Of a stretch of DNA of 64,000 nucleotides, positions 43,914 to 52,554 are shown piece after piece. The stretch is from Dermabacter indicis (GTDB taxonomy: Bacteria > Actinomycetota > Actinomycetes > Actinomycetales > Dermabacteraceae). A program made the position numbers and the translations under genes. The stretch is taken from positions 86,075-150,074 of the forward strand of contig CYUG01000013.1 of NCBI GenBank assembly GCA_001403775.1, read 5' to 3'. The notes below the pieces were generated by a model, which saw nothing but the letters and a program-made list of their open reading frames with translations, ran no database searches and was not told the origin of the DNA. How positions within the stretch are numbered: position 1 is the first letter of the stretch; each line of letters starts with the position of its first letter.

Positions 43914-45377
43914 ATGCCCAAGTCACGCAGGACCCACAAGGCCGAGCGCTTCGATGCAATGGCGCTTCCCGAAGAGCTCGTACAAGAACTCGAGGCGCAG
44001 GGCTTCGAGCGGGCTTTTGAGATCCAGGAAGCGATCCTCCCCGACGCGCTCGCGGGCCGTGACGTTCTTGCCCGTGCCGAAACAGGATCGGGTAAAACCC
44101 TCGCGTTTGCCCTTTCGATGTGTGCGCGGTTCCGCCACCGCAACTCGCACAGGCGTCGCCCGCTCGGCATGGTCCTCGTTCCCACGCGCGAGCTTGCCGT
44201 GCAGGTCGTGGATACGATCCATCCCTTCGCGCGCGCCGTGGGAATTAAGGCCCAGCTCGTTTCCGGCGGCATGAACATCGACAAGCAGGCCGACGCACTT
44301 CGTCGCGGCGTCGAGATCATCGTCGCGACACCCGGACGCGTCGTGGACCTCGCCCAGCGCGGAGACCTCTTCCTCGACCGTATCGAGACAACAGTGATCG
44401 ACGAGGCCGACCACATGGCGGACCTCGGCTTCCTACCCGTCGTGACCGAAATCCTCGCGCATGTCGAGATGGGTACGCAGAAGATGCTCTTTTCCGCGAC
44501 CCTCGACGAACAGGTCGATGCCATTACCGATCGCTTCCTCGTGGACCCCGTGACGCACGAGACCACTCCGGTTGCCGCGGCGGTGCAGAACATGCGCCAC
44601 GTGGTGTACGCGATCAACCCGAAGAAAAAGCGCCAGATCACAGCTCACATTGCCGCGCGCGATGGCCGCACGCTTCTCTTTACTCGAACGCAGCTCGGAG
44701 CTGAGCGCGTTGCGCAGGAACTCATCGACGTGGGTATCCCCGCTGCGGCGCTTCACGGTAATAAACAGCAGGGGCTTCGCACGAACGTCCTCGCCGGGTT
44801 CCGCCAGGGGGCCTTCGATGTGCTCGTCGCAACGGACGTTGCCGCGCGTGGCATCCACATCGACGATGTCTCGCTCGTGTTGCACGTCGATCCCTCCGAT
44901 GACGCGAAAGAGTACGTGCACCGCTCGGGTCGAACCGCACGTGCAGGCGCTTCAGGTGTCGTCGTCACGCTCGCCCTTCCGCACCAGGAGAAGAAGACAC
45001 GCCAGGTGATGGAGGCCGCAAAGGTTGAACCCGAGTGGAGCGAGGTGAACTCCGAGGCTGATGAGGTGATCCGGTATGTCGGAGGAAGGACCCCGAGCGG
45101 CACCCCCGCGAGGGACCCTCAGCTCGTCAAGTACAAGGGCGCGCCCCGTAAGCTCGATGTCACCCGGATGCGCGGAGCCAATTCGCGAAATGCCGCCGAA
45201 AGGCGCGAAAACGAAAAGCGCCGCGCGATCTACGACGAGCACGAGAGGTCCTCCTCTTCACGCTCGTCCGGCTCGAGCAAAGGCCGCCGCACGGCTGGGA
45301 AAAAGCGGGGGTCCGACGCTCGCCGGGCCCGCAATGCTTCCACAGCCCGCACGCGTGGCCAGCGACGGTCACGCTAA
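43914..45377 (+). CDS. DEAD-box RNA helicase
   Basis: 487 residues. The helicase core has the Q-motif (GFERAFEIQEAILPDAL), motif I AETGSGKT, Ia PTRELA, GG, Ib TPGR, motif II DEAD, III SAT, then the C-terminal RecA lobe with VATDVAARGIHID and HRSGRTARAG (motif VI). The C-terminal roughly 100 residues are a basic, low-complexity tail rich in Arg/Ser that probably binds RNA; it includes GSDARR, encoded by a one-mismatch 12-mer (45312-45323). The role is likely ribosome assembly or mRNA turnover (RhlE/DeaD-like). The start at 43914 has a good ribosome site; an in-frame opening at 43779 lies in promoter space. Confidence 0.93.
   Translation: MPKSRRTHKAERFDAMALPEELVQELEAQGFERAFEIQEAILPDALAGRDVLARAETGSGKTLAFALSMCARFRHRNSHRRRPLGMVLVPTRELAVQVVDTIHPFARAVGIKAQLVSGGMNIDKQADALRRGVEIIVATPGRVVDLAQRGDLFLDRIETTVIDEADHMADLGFLPVVTEILAHVEMGTQKMLFSATLDEQVDAITDRFLVDPVTHETTPVAAAVQNMRHVVYAINPKKKRQITAHIAARDGRTLLFTRTQLGAERVAQELIDVGIPAAALHGNKQQGLRTNVLAGFRQGAFDVLVATDVAARGIHIDDVSLVLHVDPSDDAKEYVHRSGRTARAGASGVVVTLALPHQEKKTRQVMEAAKVEPEWSEVNSEADEVIRYVGGRTPSGTPARDPQLVKYKGAPRKLDVTRMRGANSRNAAERRENEKRRAIYDEHERSSSSRSSGSSKGRRTAGKKRGSDARRARNASTARTRGQRRSR
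45305..45332. repeat. One-mismatch 12-mer in the loop of a small hairpin
   Basis: GCGGG (45305-45309) and CCCGC (45328-45332) enclose TCCGACGCTCGC (45312-45323). It lies in the helicase's low-complexity tail. Confidence 0.55.
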
Positions 45378-45428
45378 AGCTTCATATCGACCACGCGTTT
45401 CGCCCACGACACGAGAAGGAGACCACTG

Positions 45429-46847
45429 ATGAGCGTGAGCCTCTTCGACCTGTTCAAGATTGGGATCGGCCCCTCGAGCTCGCACACCGTCGGCCCCATG
45501 CGCGCCGCGAAGGAATTCGCGGATGCCGCACTCGGGCACCCCACGATCGGCCCCGACATCGCCGACGTCGAGGTGCATCTCTACGGCTCGCTTGCTGCGA
45601 CCGGCATGGGCCACGGAACCCTTGACGCGGTCGTTCTCGGACTCGAAGGGAACGACCCCGCGTCGATCGACCCCACCGAAGCATGGGCACGAGCGAAAGC
45701 GATCGATGACAACGGTGGTCTCATGCTCGGTGGGCGCGTCCCCGTGAGCCTTCGGCCCTCCACAATCGTGCTTCACCCGCTCACGTTCCTCCCCGAGCAC
45801 TCGAACGGCATGACGTTCGCAGTCCTTGACGAAAGTGGCAACGAACTCGACAAACGCACGATGTTTTCGATCGGTGGCGGCTTCGTCGTGGACAAAGAGG
45901 AGCTTGAAGCCCAGCAAGCGTCGGAATCCGCCGCCGAAGGCGAGAAGCCAGCCGAAAACGAAGCCAAAGTGAAGCCGATCTTCGAGAGCGGCGAGGAACT
46001 CCTTCGCGTATGCGAGGAGCAAGGTGTCTCCGTGTCGCAAGCGATGCTCATGCGCGAGCGCCAGTGGCGAACCGAAAGCGAGATCCGCCAGGGCATCCTC
46101 GAAATCTGGGGCGTCATGGAGGCGTGTATCGAGCGGGGCATGAACACGACTGGCGTGCTGCCCGGCGGGCTCAACGTGCGGCGCAGGGCCGCGAGTTGGC
46201 ACGACGCTCTCCAGCTCGAAGATCCGAACCACCGCGCCGATAACGCTTTCGAGTGGGTCAGCCTCGCGGCGCTTTCGGTCAACGAAGAAAACGCGGGCGG
46301 TGGTCGAGTCGTCACCGCGCCCACAAACGGCGCTGCCGGCATCATTCCCGCGGTGCTCTACTACGCCCTCACCTACCTTCGCTACGATGATCGCGACGAC
46401 ATGATCGTGCGCTTTATGCTCGCGGCGGCTGCATTTGGCTCGCTGTGCAAGGAACGCGCCTCGATCTCGGGCGCGGAAGTGGGCTGCCAGGGTGAGGTCG
46501 GCTCGGCAAGCTCGATGGCAGCCGCGGGCCTCGCGGAAGTGATGGGGGCGAAGCCTGGTCAGGTCGAAAACGCTGCCGAGATTGCCATGGAACACAACCT
46601 CGGTCTCACGTGCGACCCCGTGGGCGGGCTTGTGCAGGTGCCCTGCATCGAACGCAATGCGATGGGGGCCATCAAGTCGATCACCGCGGTGCGTTTCGCG
46701 ATGCGCGGCAACGGTGAGCACTTCGTCTCGTTCGACACCGTGCTCGAAACGATGCGCCGCACGGGCAAGGACATGAGCGAACGGTACAAGGAAACCGCGA
46801 TGGGTGGCCTCGCCGTCACGGTCCCCGTGTCTTTGCCCGCGTGTTGA
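45429..46847 (+). CDS. sdaA: L-serine ammonia-lyase, iron-sulfur type
   Basis: 472-residue single-chain enzyme that deaminates L-serine to pyruvate with a 4Fe-4S cluster. The beta domain begins FKIGIGPSSSHTVGPMRAA. The alpha domain carries the cluster cysteines in GSLCKERASISGAEVGCQGE and LTCDPVGGLVQVPCIERNA. The linker between the domains (about residues 158-178) is a Glu/Ala-rich insertion that includes QASES, encoded by an exact 12-mer copy (45914-45925). A LacI-family gene follows 82 bp downstream. Serine made from glycine by the C1 pathway could feed this step. Confidence 0.95.
   Translation: MSVSLFDLFKIGIGPSSSHTVGPMRAAKEFADAALGHPTIGPDIADVEVHLYGSLAATGMGHGTLDAVVLGLEGNDPASIDPTEAWARAKAIDDNGGLMLGGRVPVSLRPSTIVLHPLTFLPEHSNGMTFAVLDESGNELDKRTMFSIGGGFVVDKEELEAQQASESAAEGEKPAENEAKVKPIFESGEELLRVCEEQGVSVSQAMLMRERQWRTESEIRQGILEIWGVMEACIERGMNTTGVLPGGLNVRRRAASWHDALQLEDPNHRADNAFEWVSLAALSVNEENAGGGRVVTAPTNGAAGIIPAVLYYALTYLRYDDRDDMIVRFMLAAAAFGSLCKERASISGAEVGCQGEVGSASSMAAAGLAEVMGAKPGQVENAAEIAMEHNLGLTCDPVGGLVQVPCIERNAMGAIKSITAVRFAMRGNGEHFVSFDTVLETMRRTGKDMSERYKETAMGGLAVTVPVSLPAC
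45914..45925 (-). repeat. Dispersed 12-mer, exact copy in sdaA
   Basis: Minus-strand TCCGACGCTTGC lying in codons for a variable inter-domain linker of SdaA. Confidence 0.85.
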
Positions 46848-46929
46848 CGCGCGTGGGCTACCGTTAAACCCGAATGCCCCGCGCCACCGCGGCGCGGCTT
46901 CCACAGAAGAAAAGGACGGCTAAGGCCAC

Positions 46930-48090
46930 ATGAACGATTCAGCTAGCGGCGACATCAACGGCGATTTCGCACCAGGTGAGAGCCCCGAAGAGCTCGCGGC
47001 AGCGGCAGAAGTCGCGCCCGAAGCGAAGGAGCGCACCGACGGCGAACGTGCAACGCTCACGGAGGTCGCCAACTCCCTCGGCATCACGGCAGCGGTAGCG
47101 CTCCGCGCGCTGCGCGGGGAATCCGACATCAACTCGAAGCTCGTGAAATCCGTACGGGAAGCCGCGGAGCGTCTGCACTACCCGCTCGAGGACCTCACGG
47201 GTGAAGATGACCACCGTGGCGTCGTTGCGGTTCTCGTGAACACGATGCGCAACACGTGGATCTCCGACATCGTGCGGTCGATCCGCATCGAGCTGGCCGC
47301 GACCGGTCGCCATGTCGTGGTGGTGCCGACCCGGCGTCGCATGCCCGAATACCCCGTCGCCCTCGAAGAAGAGGCGATCTCCTCGCTCACGGCCCTCGGC
47401 GTCGATGGCTTCATCATGGCGAGCGAGCTTCCCGAACTCGACAAGGTGTTCGAGGCCATCGGGAACCGCCCTCTCGTCGCCATCGGTGGATCCAAGCAGC
47501 GCATCGGCAAATCTGACACGGTCCGCATTGACGACGAAGCCGGGTACGGCCTCCTCGTGGATCACCTCGTGAGCCTCGGTCACAAGGACATCGCGCACGT
47601 TGGGGGCGTGGGGTATGCCGTCGCGAAAGAACGTGCGGCAGCATTCAAAGCCGCGATGAAACGCCATGGCCTCGAGAATCACGCCCGTGTGGAACCGGCC
47701 GACTTCAGCGAGCAGGTTGGCCAGACCGCCGGTTCGATGCTCCTTCGCGGAAGCCAGGTTCCTACCGCGATCACATGCTCGAACGACGTGACCGCCGTGG
47801 GCGTGCTTTCGGCTGCGGCCGATGCCGGTTACGACGTTCCGGCCCAGCTTGCTGTGACGGGCTACGGTAACACCTCGCTTGCCTCCTCGGGCATCGCACA
47901 GGTGACGAGCATCGATCCGAACTCTCGCCGCATCGGCGCACTCGGTGCGCAGATGCTTGTCGAGCGGATTGGCGGTTTCGAAGGGCCCGCGCGCGACACG
48001 GCGGTATCGCCGCACCTCATCGTGCGCCGCTCGTCCTCCGCAGGCCCCCGCCCCGAGCAACAGCGCCGCCGGCGCGTGACGATCGACTGA
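46930..48090 (+). CDS. LacI-family transcriptional regulator
   Basis: 386 residues. An acidic, disordered N-terminal extension of about 40 residues comes before the helix-turn-helix (TLTEVANSLGITAAVALRAL) and hinge (ERLHYPLEDL). The periplasmic-binding-like core contains VVAVLVNTMRNTWISDIVRS, VRIDDEAGYGLLVDHL and AITCSNDVTAVGVLSAAADA. Recognition helix and hinge deviate from sugar-operon LacI proteins. Target genes are not evident; sdaA upstream or a distant sugar locus are possibilities. The C-terminus is a basic tail (PEQQRRRRVTID). Confidence 0.85.
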   Translation: MNDSASGDINGDFAPGESPEELAAAAEVAPEAKERTDGERATLTEVANSLGITAAVALRALRGESDINSKLVKSVREAAERLHYPLEDLTGEDDHRGVVAVLVNTMRNTWISDIVRSIRIELAATGRHVVVVPTRRRMPEYPVALEEEAISSLTALGVDGFIMASELPELDKVFEAIGNRPLVAIGGSKQRIGKSDTVRIDDEAGYGLLVDHLVSLGHKDIAHVGGVGYAVAKERAAAFKAAMKRHGLENHARVEPADFSEQVGQTAGSMLLRGSQVPTAITCSNDVTAVGVLSAAADAGYDVPAQLAVTGYGNTSLASSGIAQVTSIDPNSRRIGALGAQMLVERIGGFEGPARDTAVSPHLIVRRSSSAGPRPEQQRRRRVTID

Positions 48091-48165
48091 ACATCACACC
48101 ACCAACCGGAGAAAACCCTTCGAATCCCCTGAACGATGCAGGGACTACATTGATAGGCTGAGTGC

Positions 48166-48672
48166 ATGATCAACTCCTCGAACGACCGCTCTTCGAACGA
48201 ACGCCGAACGAGCACGACCTCGCGGTCGATTGGCGAACTTGTCGCCTCGATTAAGAACGAATTCACCTCCGTGATCGACCAGCAGGTCGCGATCGCGAAG
48301 AAGGAAATCACCGGAATCGCCGTTAAAGGCGGTGCCGTTGCGGCGCTTGCTGCGGTTCTCGTGTTCTTCCTCTTGAGCGCGTGGGTCATGTTCCTCTTAT
48401 TCTGCGCGTGGGGTCTCGTGGCCCTCGGCCTCCCGGCATGGGCGTCGTTCCTCATCGTGTGCGGCTCGCTCGTGGTGCTTGGCGCGATCCTCGGCCTCAT
48501 CGCCTTCCTGATCGTCAAGAAGATCACCGCGCCCGAGGTCACGATTGAAACCGCGAAGAGCGCTGTCGATTCAGTTCAGGGCAAGCGCCGCGTGAACTCC
48601 GTCGATTACGACGACGCATTTGAAGAGCTCTACGGCAAGCAGGTCAGCGCCGCAACTCCGCGCGAGATCTAA
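48166..48672 (+). CDS. Holin-X-like (actinobacterial phage-holin family) membrane protein
   Basis: 168 residues. A polar N-terminus with an amphipathic helix (SIGELVASIKNEFTSVIDQQ) comes before two long hydrophobic helices and a charged C-terminal segment. This is the pattern of the putative actinobacterial Holin-X family (PF07332-like), common on actinobacterial chromosomes and not by itself evidence of a prophage. Function unknown. TAGGCT (48154-48159) ends 6 nt before the ATG with TGAACG as a possible -35 (48130-48135), giving a leaderless transcript. A T-rich terminator closes it. Confidence 0.8.
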   Translation: MINSSNDRSSNERRTSTTSRSIGELVASIKNEFTSVIDQQVAIAKKEITGIAVKGGAVAALAAVLVFFLLSAWVMFLLFCAWGLVALGLPAWASFLIVCGSLVVLGAILGLIAFLIVKKITAPEVTIETAKSAVDSVQGKRRVNSVDYDDAFEELYGKQVSAATPREI

Positions 48673-48685
48673 TACATCACCACCG

Positions 48686-48727
48686 TCGAAAAGCGAGGGG
48701 CGCCGCGAGTGCTCCTCGCTTTTTCGA
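48686..48727 (+). terminator. Intrinsic terminator after the holin-like gene
   Basis: TCGAAAAGCGAGG (48686-48698) pairs with 48714-48727 (13 bp, one extra T in a run of five T). The loop is 15 nt. The cysS -10 box follows 15 bp later. Confidence 0.8.
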
Positions 48728-48754
48728 TACCCACGAGAGGCTAGGCTTAACGAC

Positions 48755-50191
48755 GTGACTCTACGACTGCATGACTCAAAGACCAGGACCGTTTCGGATT
48801 TCACCCCGCTCAAAGAGGGAGAGGTGTCGCTCTACGTATGCGGACCCACCGTCCAGGACGGCCCTCACGTGGGGCACATCCGCACGTTTCTCGCCTTTGA
48901 CGTGCTCGTGCGGTGGCTGCGCCGCAGCGGATACCGCGTCACCTACGTGCGTAACGTGACCGACATCGACGACAAGATCCTCGCGCGCGCTGCCGAAGAA
49001 GGCGAAGCGTGGTGGAAGTGGTCGTACGCGAACGAGCGTAAGTTCGGCGAGATCATGGACCGCCTTGGTGCCGTGCGACCCGATTACGAGCCGCGCGCCA
49101 CGGGGCATGTCACCGAGATGATCGACTTTATGCAGCGACTCATCGAGCGCGGGCACGCCTACGCCGACGGTGAGGGAAGCGTGTACTTCGACGTTTCGTC
49201 GTTGCCCGACTACGGCTCGCTCACGAACCAGTCGATCGAGAACTTGGTCGACGATGCCGAGGCCGATTCGACCCTCAAGCAGGACCCGCGAGACTTCGCC
49301 CTGTGGAAGAAAGCGAAGGCGGGTGAGCCCGAAACCGCCAAGTGGTCGACCCCCTTCGGTGAGGGACGGCCCGGGTGGCACCTCGAGTGCTCGGCCATGG
49401 CGAAGAAATACGTGGGGGAGAGCTTCGATATCCACGGCGGAGGTCTGGACCTGCGCTTCCCCCATCACGAAAACGAACAGGCACAGAGCTACGGCGCCGG
49501 TTACGGTTTCGCCCAACGCTGGATGCACTCGGGCATGCTCACCGTTGACGGCATGAAGATGGGCAAGAGCCTCGGCAACTTCATTACGGCCGAAGACGTC
49601 CTCGCGACGCACTCGGCGGCTGCCGTTCGCCTCGCAATTGTCGGCTCCCACTACCGCACAAATGTGGAGTTCAACGAGACGACCCTCGCGGAAGCCGAGA
49701 CCGTGCTCGCACGCCTTCGCGGCTCGCTCACGCGTGCTCTCGAAGCCCTCGAGCAGGCTGGGGCAACCGATGAGCTTCGCGAACCGGGCAGCGGAGACCT
49801 GCCCGAACGCTTCACGGAGGCGATGAACGACGACCTCGGCGTCGCCGATGCGCTCGCCGTCGTCCACGAACGCCACGGACAGCTCAACACTCTCCTCGCG
49901 AGCCAGAACATCGAAGCTCACGAGGTCGCAAAGGCCGTGAACGACCTGCGCGACATGCTCGATGTGTTCGGCCTCGACCTGCTCGGTGCCCCGTGGAGCG
50001 AAGAAGGCGGAGCGAACGGCGCGGAACACGAGGCGCTTGACGCCCTCATCAGGGCACAGCTCGACGAGCGCGCCGAAGCACGCAAGAACAAGGACTGGGC
50101 GAGCGCCGACGCGATCCGTGATCGCTTCGCCGCCGCCGGTATTCGCATCGAAGACTCCGCGGGCTCCTCCCGCTGGAGCCTCACAAACTAG
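48755..50191 (+). CDS. cysS: Cysteinyl-tRNA synthetase
   Basis: 478-residue class I synthetase. Zinc/substrate Cys is in LYVCGPTVQD, the HIGH motif is GPHVGHIRTF, further zinc ligands are in GWHLECSAM and HGGGLDLRFPHHENE, and KMSKS appears as MKMGKSLGNF. The full-length C-terminal anticodon-binding part (to residue 478) argues for CysS and against the shorter mycothiol ligase MshC. GTG 48755 is the start because TAGGCT (48742-48747) lies 7 nt upstream (leaderless) and the protein then begins VTLRLHDSKT, as in the family; earlier in-frame codons belong to the terminator. rlmB follows after 8 bp. Confidence 0.95.
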   Translation: MTLRLHDSKTRTVSDFTPLKEGEVSLYVCGPTVQDGPHVGHIRTFLAFDVLVRWLRRSGYRVTYVRNVTDIDDKILARAAEEGEAWWKWSYANERKFGEIMDRLGAVRPDYEPRATGHVTEMIDFMQRLIERGHAYADGEGSVYFDVSSLPDYGSLTNQSIENLVDDAEADSTLKQDPRDFALWKKAKAGEPETAKWSTPFGEGRPGWHLECSAMAKKYVGESFDIHGGGLDLRFPHHENEQAQSYGAGYGFAQRWMHSGMLTVDGMKMGKSLGNFITAEDVLATHSAAAVRLAIVGSHYRTNVEFNETTLAEAETVLARLRGSLTRALEALEQAGATDELREPGSGDLPERFTEAMNDDLGVADALAVVHERHGQLNTLLASQNIEAHEVAKAVNDLRDMLDVFGLDLLGAPWSEEGGANGAEHEALDALIRAQLDERAEARKNKDWASADAIRDRFAAAGIRIEDSAGSSRWSLTN

Positions 50192-50199
50192 GAGAGACC

Positions 50200-51162
50200 A
50201 TGGCAGGACACAAAAGCTCCCGCAAGGGCCCCAAGGTCGGTTCCGGCGGCGTGCGCCGCCGCCGGCTTGAAGGTCGCGGCCCCACCCCCAAGGCAGAGGA
50301 TCGCCCCCACCACAAGGCCTACAAGGGGACGCACGACACCGTCGGAAAATCCGGCGCAAAAACCGGCAAGCGCCGCCCACCGCGCAGATCACCGAAGGAA
50401 GCCGCGAATCGCCCCACCGTGATCGCGGGCCGCAACTCCGTGCTCGAGGCCCTCCAGGAGGGCGTGGAGGCGTTCTCGCTCACCCTCGCGATCAGGTTGG
50501 ACGCCGACGAGCGCGTGCGCGAGATTATGCGCCTTGCTCATCAAAGGGGCCTTCAACTTCACGAAGCAACCCGACCCGAACTCGACCGCCTGACCGATGA
50601 CGCTATCCACCAAGGCGTGGCCCTCACGCTCCCGCCGTACGAATACGCCGACCCGGCAGATCTGCTGGGGATCGCCGCGGACAACTTCGACACGCCCCTG
50701 CTCATCGCGCTCGACGGCATCACCGATCCACGTAACCTTGGTGCGATCCTCCGTAGCGCTGGCGCTTTTGGCGCGCACGGCGTGATCATCCCCGAGCGCC
50801 GAAGCGTGGGCATGACCGCGAGCGTGTACAAGGTTGCCGCTGGTGCTGCCACGCGTGTCAAGGTCGCCCAGGTCACGAACCTCAACCGCGCAATCGACTC
50901 GCTCAAGAAGCAAGGGGTTTTCGTGGTAGGTCTCGATGCCGATGGCGAACTGGAACCGCGAGACATGGACCTCGCGACGTCGCCGATCATGCTTGTCGTC
51001 GGCGCCGAAGGGAAGGGCATTTCGCGACTCACGCGCGAAAAGTGCGACGCTATCGTGTCGATCCCCATGGCCGCGACGACCGAGTCACTCAACGCCTCGG
51101 TGGCCGCGTCGATCGTGCTGTACGAGATCGCGGGCACGCGCGCACGTACCGGCCGCGCCTGA
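50200..51162 (+). CDS. rlmB: 23S rRNA (guanosine-2'-O-)-methyltransferase RlmB / TrmH family
   Basis: 320 residues. A basic N-terminal tail (about 65 residues) leads to the L30e-like substrate-binding domain (AGRNSVLEALQEG) and the SpoU knot domain: DGITDPRNLGAILRSAGAFG (motif 1, with Asn/Arg), VVGAEGKGISRL (motif 2) and IPMAATTESLNASVAASIVL (motif 3). It methylates a 23S rRNA guanosine, G2251 in E. coli numbering. The cysS-rlmB order is standard in actinomycetes, and the 8-bp gap with GGAGA suggests cotranscription. Confidence 0.94.
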   Translation: MAGHKSSRKGPKVGSGGVRRRRLEGRGPTPKAEDRPHHKAYKGTHDTVGKSGAKTGKRRPPRRSPKEAANRPTVIAGRNSVLEALQEGVEAFSLTLAIRLDADERVREIMRLAHQRGLQLHEATRPELDRLTDDAIHQGVALTLPPYEYADPADLLGIAADNFDTPLLIALDGITDPRNLGAILRSAGAFGAHGVIIPERRSVGMTASVYKVAAGAATRVKVAQVTNLNRAIDSLKKQGVFVVGLDADGELEPRDMDLATSPIMLVVGAEGKGISRLTREKCDAIVSIPMAATTESLNASVAASIVLYEIAGTRARTGRA

Positions 51163-51164
51163 AG

Positions 51165-51204
51165 GCCGCGAGTCTCGTGCCCCGGGACCTCGAGTCCCCG
51201 CGGC
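51165..51204. terminator. Hairpin between convergent rlmB and DUF4032 genes
   Basis: GCCGCG (51165-51170) pairs with CGCGGC (51199-51204); the inner 28 nt can pair further (GAG/CTC). No T run is present. Confidence 0.4.
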
Positions 51205-52457
51205 TAAAGCTCCGCGTCCGTCACGATCGGAATCGCTGACGTTTCCGAGGTAATGAGCGCGCGCTCATCCTGGCGGTAGGCGAGGACGTTCAGGATGTAG
51301 TCCTGAACAGCCTTGTCCCACGTGACGTCCTTGCCGAGTCGCTGCGACATGAACCACTTGTGTTCGAGGAGTTCGTGGTAGAACTCAGGAGCGGGGAGCT
51401 TCTTGCGCATGGCACGCGGAATTGCCCGCACGACCGGCTCGTACTGCTCCTGGAGCCACTCGTGTGCGACGAACTCTTCGTCTTCCCCCTGCTGGTTCGT
51501 GAGGGCACGGAACTGATCGAGGTCGTTGAGAAGGCGGCGCGCTTGGTTTTCTTGCGCGTCGATACCCGTGAGGCGCATGAGGCGCCGCCTGTGGTGGCCG
51601 GCATCCACGACCTTCGGCTGCACCGTGACGGTCGTGCCGTCGAGGTCGGTCGTCATGTCGAGCTCGTCCACATCGAAACCGAGCTCGTTGAGTTTCTCGA
51701 TGCGCGCGCTCACGCGCCAGCGCTCGTTCGCACTAAAGGTTTCACGGCCCGTGAGGGCATCCCAAAGCTCGTTGTAGCGTTCGAGGAGAAGATCGCCAAT
51801 GGCGATGGGGTCAACGTTCTCGGGGAGTTGCTCGGCCGCTTGGAGATCGAGCATCTCTCCCACGATGTTTGTGCGCGCGATATCGAGATCGTATTCGCGC
51901 TGGCCCTTCGTGAGGTGATCCTCGAGCTGGCTCGTCTCGACGTCCACGATGTACGCGGCGAAGGCCCCCGCATCGCGTTTAAAGAGCGTGTTGGAGAGGG
52001 AGACGTCGCCCCAGTAGAAGCCCACGAGGTGGAGACGCACGAGGAGCACGGCGAGAGCATCGAGAAGCTTTCGGGCCGTGTCTTCGCTGTTCACCTGTGA
52101 AAATACGGCGCGGTAGGGGAGCGAGTACTGCAGGTGGCGCGTGATGAGGATGGCATCGAGCTCACGGCCGTCTTCCGCCGATTCCCGGCCGCTCACGACG
52201 GCGAACGGCTCAACGGCGGGAATCCCGAGCTTGCCGAGCAAGCGCAGGGTTGTGAACTCGCCGCGCGCAAGGTTCACGTTGATTTCTTTGAGTGCGAGGA
52301 CTCGCCCGCTCACGCGCGCAAAGCGCACGACGTGACGGGATATGCCGCGGGGGAGCGAGGCGAGCAGGGAATCTGGCCACTCGGCCAAGGGAAGGCTCCA
52401 CGGCAGATCGAGGAGCGCCTCGTCGGCTCGCGCTGCGGAGATCTCGATGGGTGCCAT
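51204..52457 (-). CDS. DUF4032 protein with kinase-like N-terminal domain
   Basis: 417 residues. The N-terminal half resembles WaaP/RIO-like small kinases: LALKEINVNLARGEF (Lys-Glu region), GFYWGDVSLSNTLFKRD (catalytic-loop-like Asp...Asn) and AYIVDVET (metal-binding Asp in place of DFG). The C-terminal half, with DAGHHRRRLMRLTGIDAQEN and HKWFMSQRLGKDVTWD, is the DUF4032 domain found across actinomycetes. Substrate and role are unknown. It may be leaderless: GAGAAT ends 7 nt before the ATG on the minus strand. The promoter region faces the msiK terminator. Confidence 0.78.
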   Translation of the reverse strand: MAPIEISAARADEALLDLPWSLPLAEWPDSLLASLPRGISRHVVRFARVSGRVLALKEINVNLARGEFTTLRLLGKLGIPAVEPFAVVSGRESAEDGRELDAILITRHLQYSLPYRAVFSQVNSEDTARKLLDALAVLLVRLHLVGFYWGDVSLSNTLFKRDAGAFAAYIVDVETSQLEDHLTKGQREYDLDIARTNIVGEMLDLQAAEQLPENVDPIAIGDLLLERYNELWDALTGRETFSANERWRVSARIEKLNELGFDVDELDMTTDLDGTTVTVQPKVVDAGHHRRRLMRLTGIDAQENQARRLLNDLDQFRALTNQQGEDEEFVAHEWLQEQYEPVVRAIPRAMRKKLPAPEFYHELLEHKWFMSQRLGKDVTWDKAVQDYILNVLAYRQDERALITSETSAIPIVTDAEL

Positions 52458-52492
52458 GCCCTCTATTCTCCCTTATTCTGGTGCCGGGTATG

Positions 52493-52525
52493 CAAAGAAG
52501 GCACGCGATTCGCGTGCCTTCTTTG
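52493..52525 (-). terminator. Perfect hairpin downstream of the sugar ATPase gene
   Basis: 15-bp perfect stem (52493-52507 with 52511-52525), 3-nt loop. A second hairpin TTTCCTC/GAGGAAA (52532-52549) sits between it and the ATPase stop codon. Confidence 0.75.
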
Positions 52526-52554
52526 TGAATGTTTCCTCGTGAGAGGAAAGGGAA

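Noticed and set aside
48166..48672. Prophage remnant indicated by a holin-like gene
   Set aside because: No integrase, capsid, lysin or attachment site nearby; this holin-like family is common on actinobacterial chromosomes.
48755..50191. Mycothiol ligase MshC instead of CysS
   Set aside because: Full-length C-terminal anticodon-binding region and 478 residues fit CysS; it also sits next to rlmB as cysS usually does.
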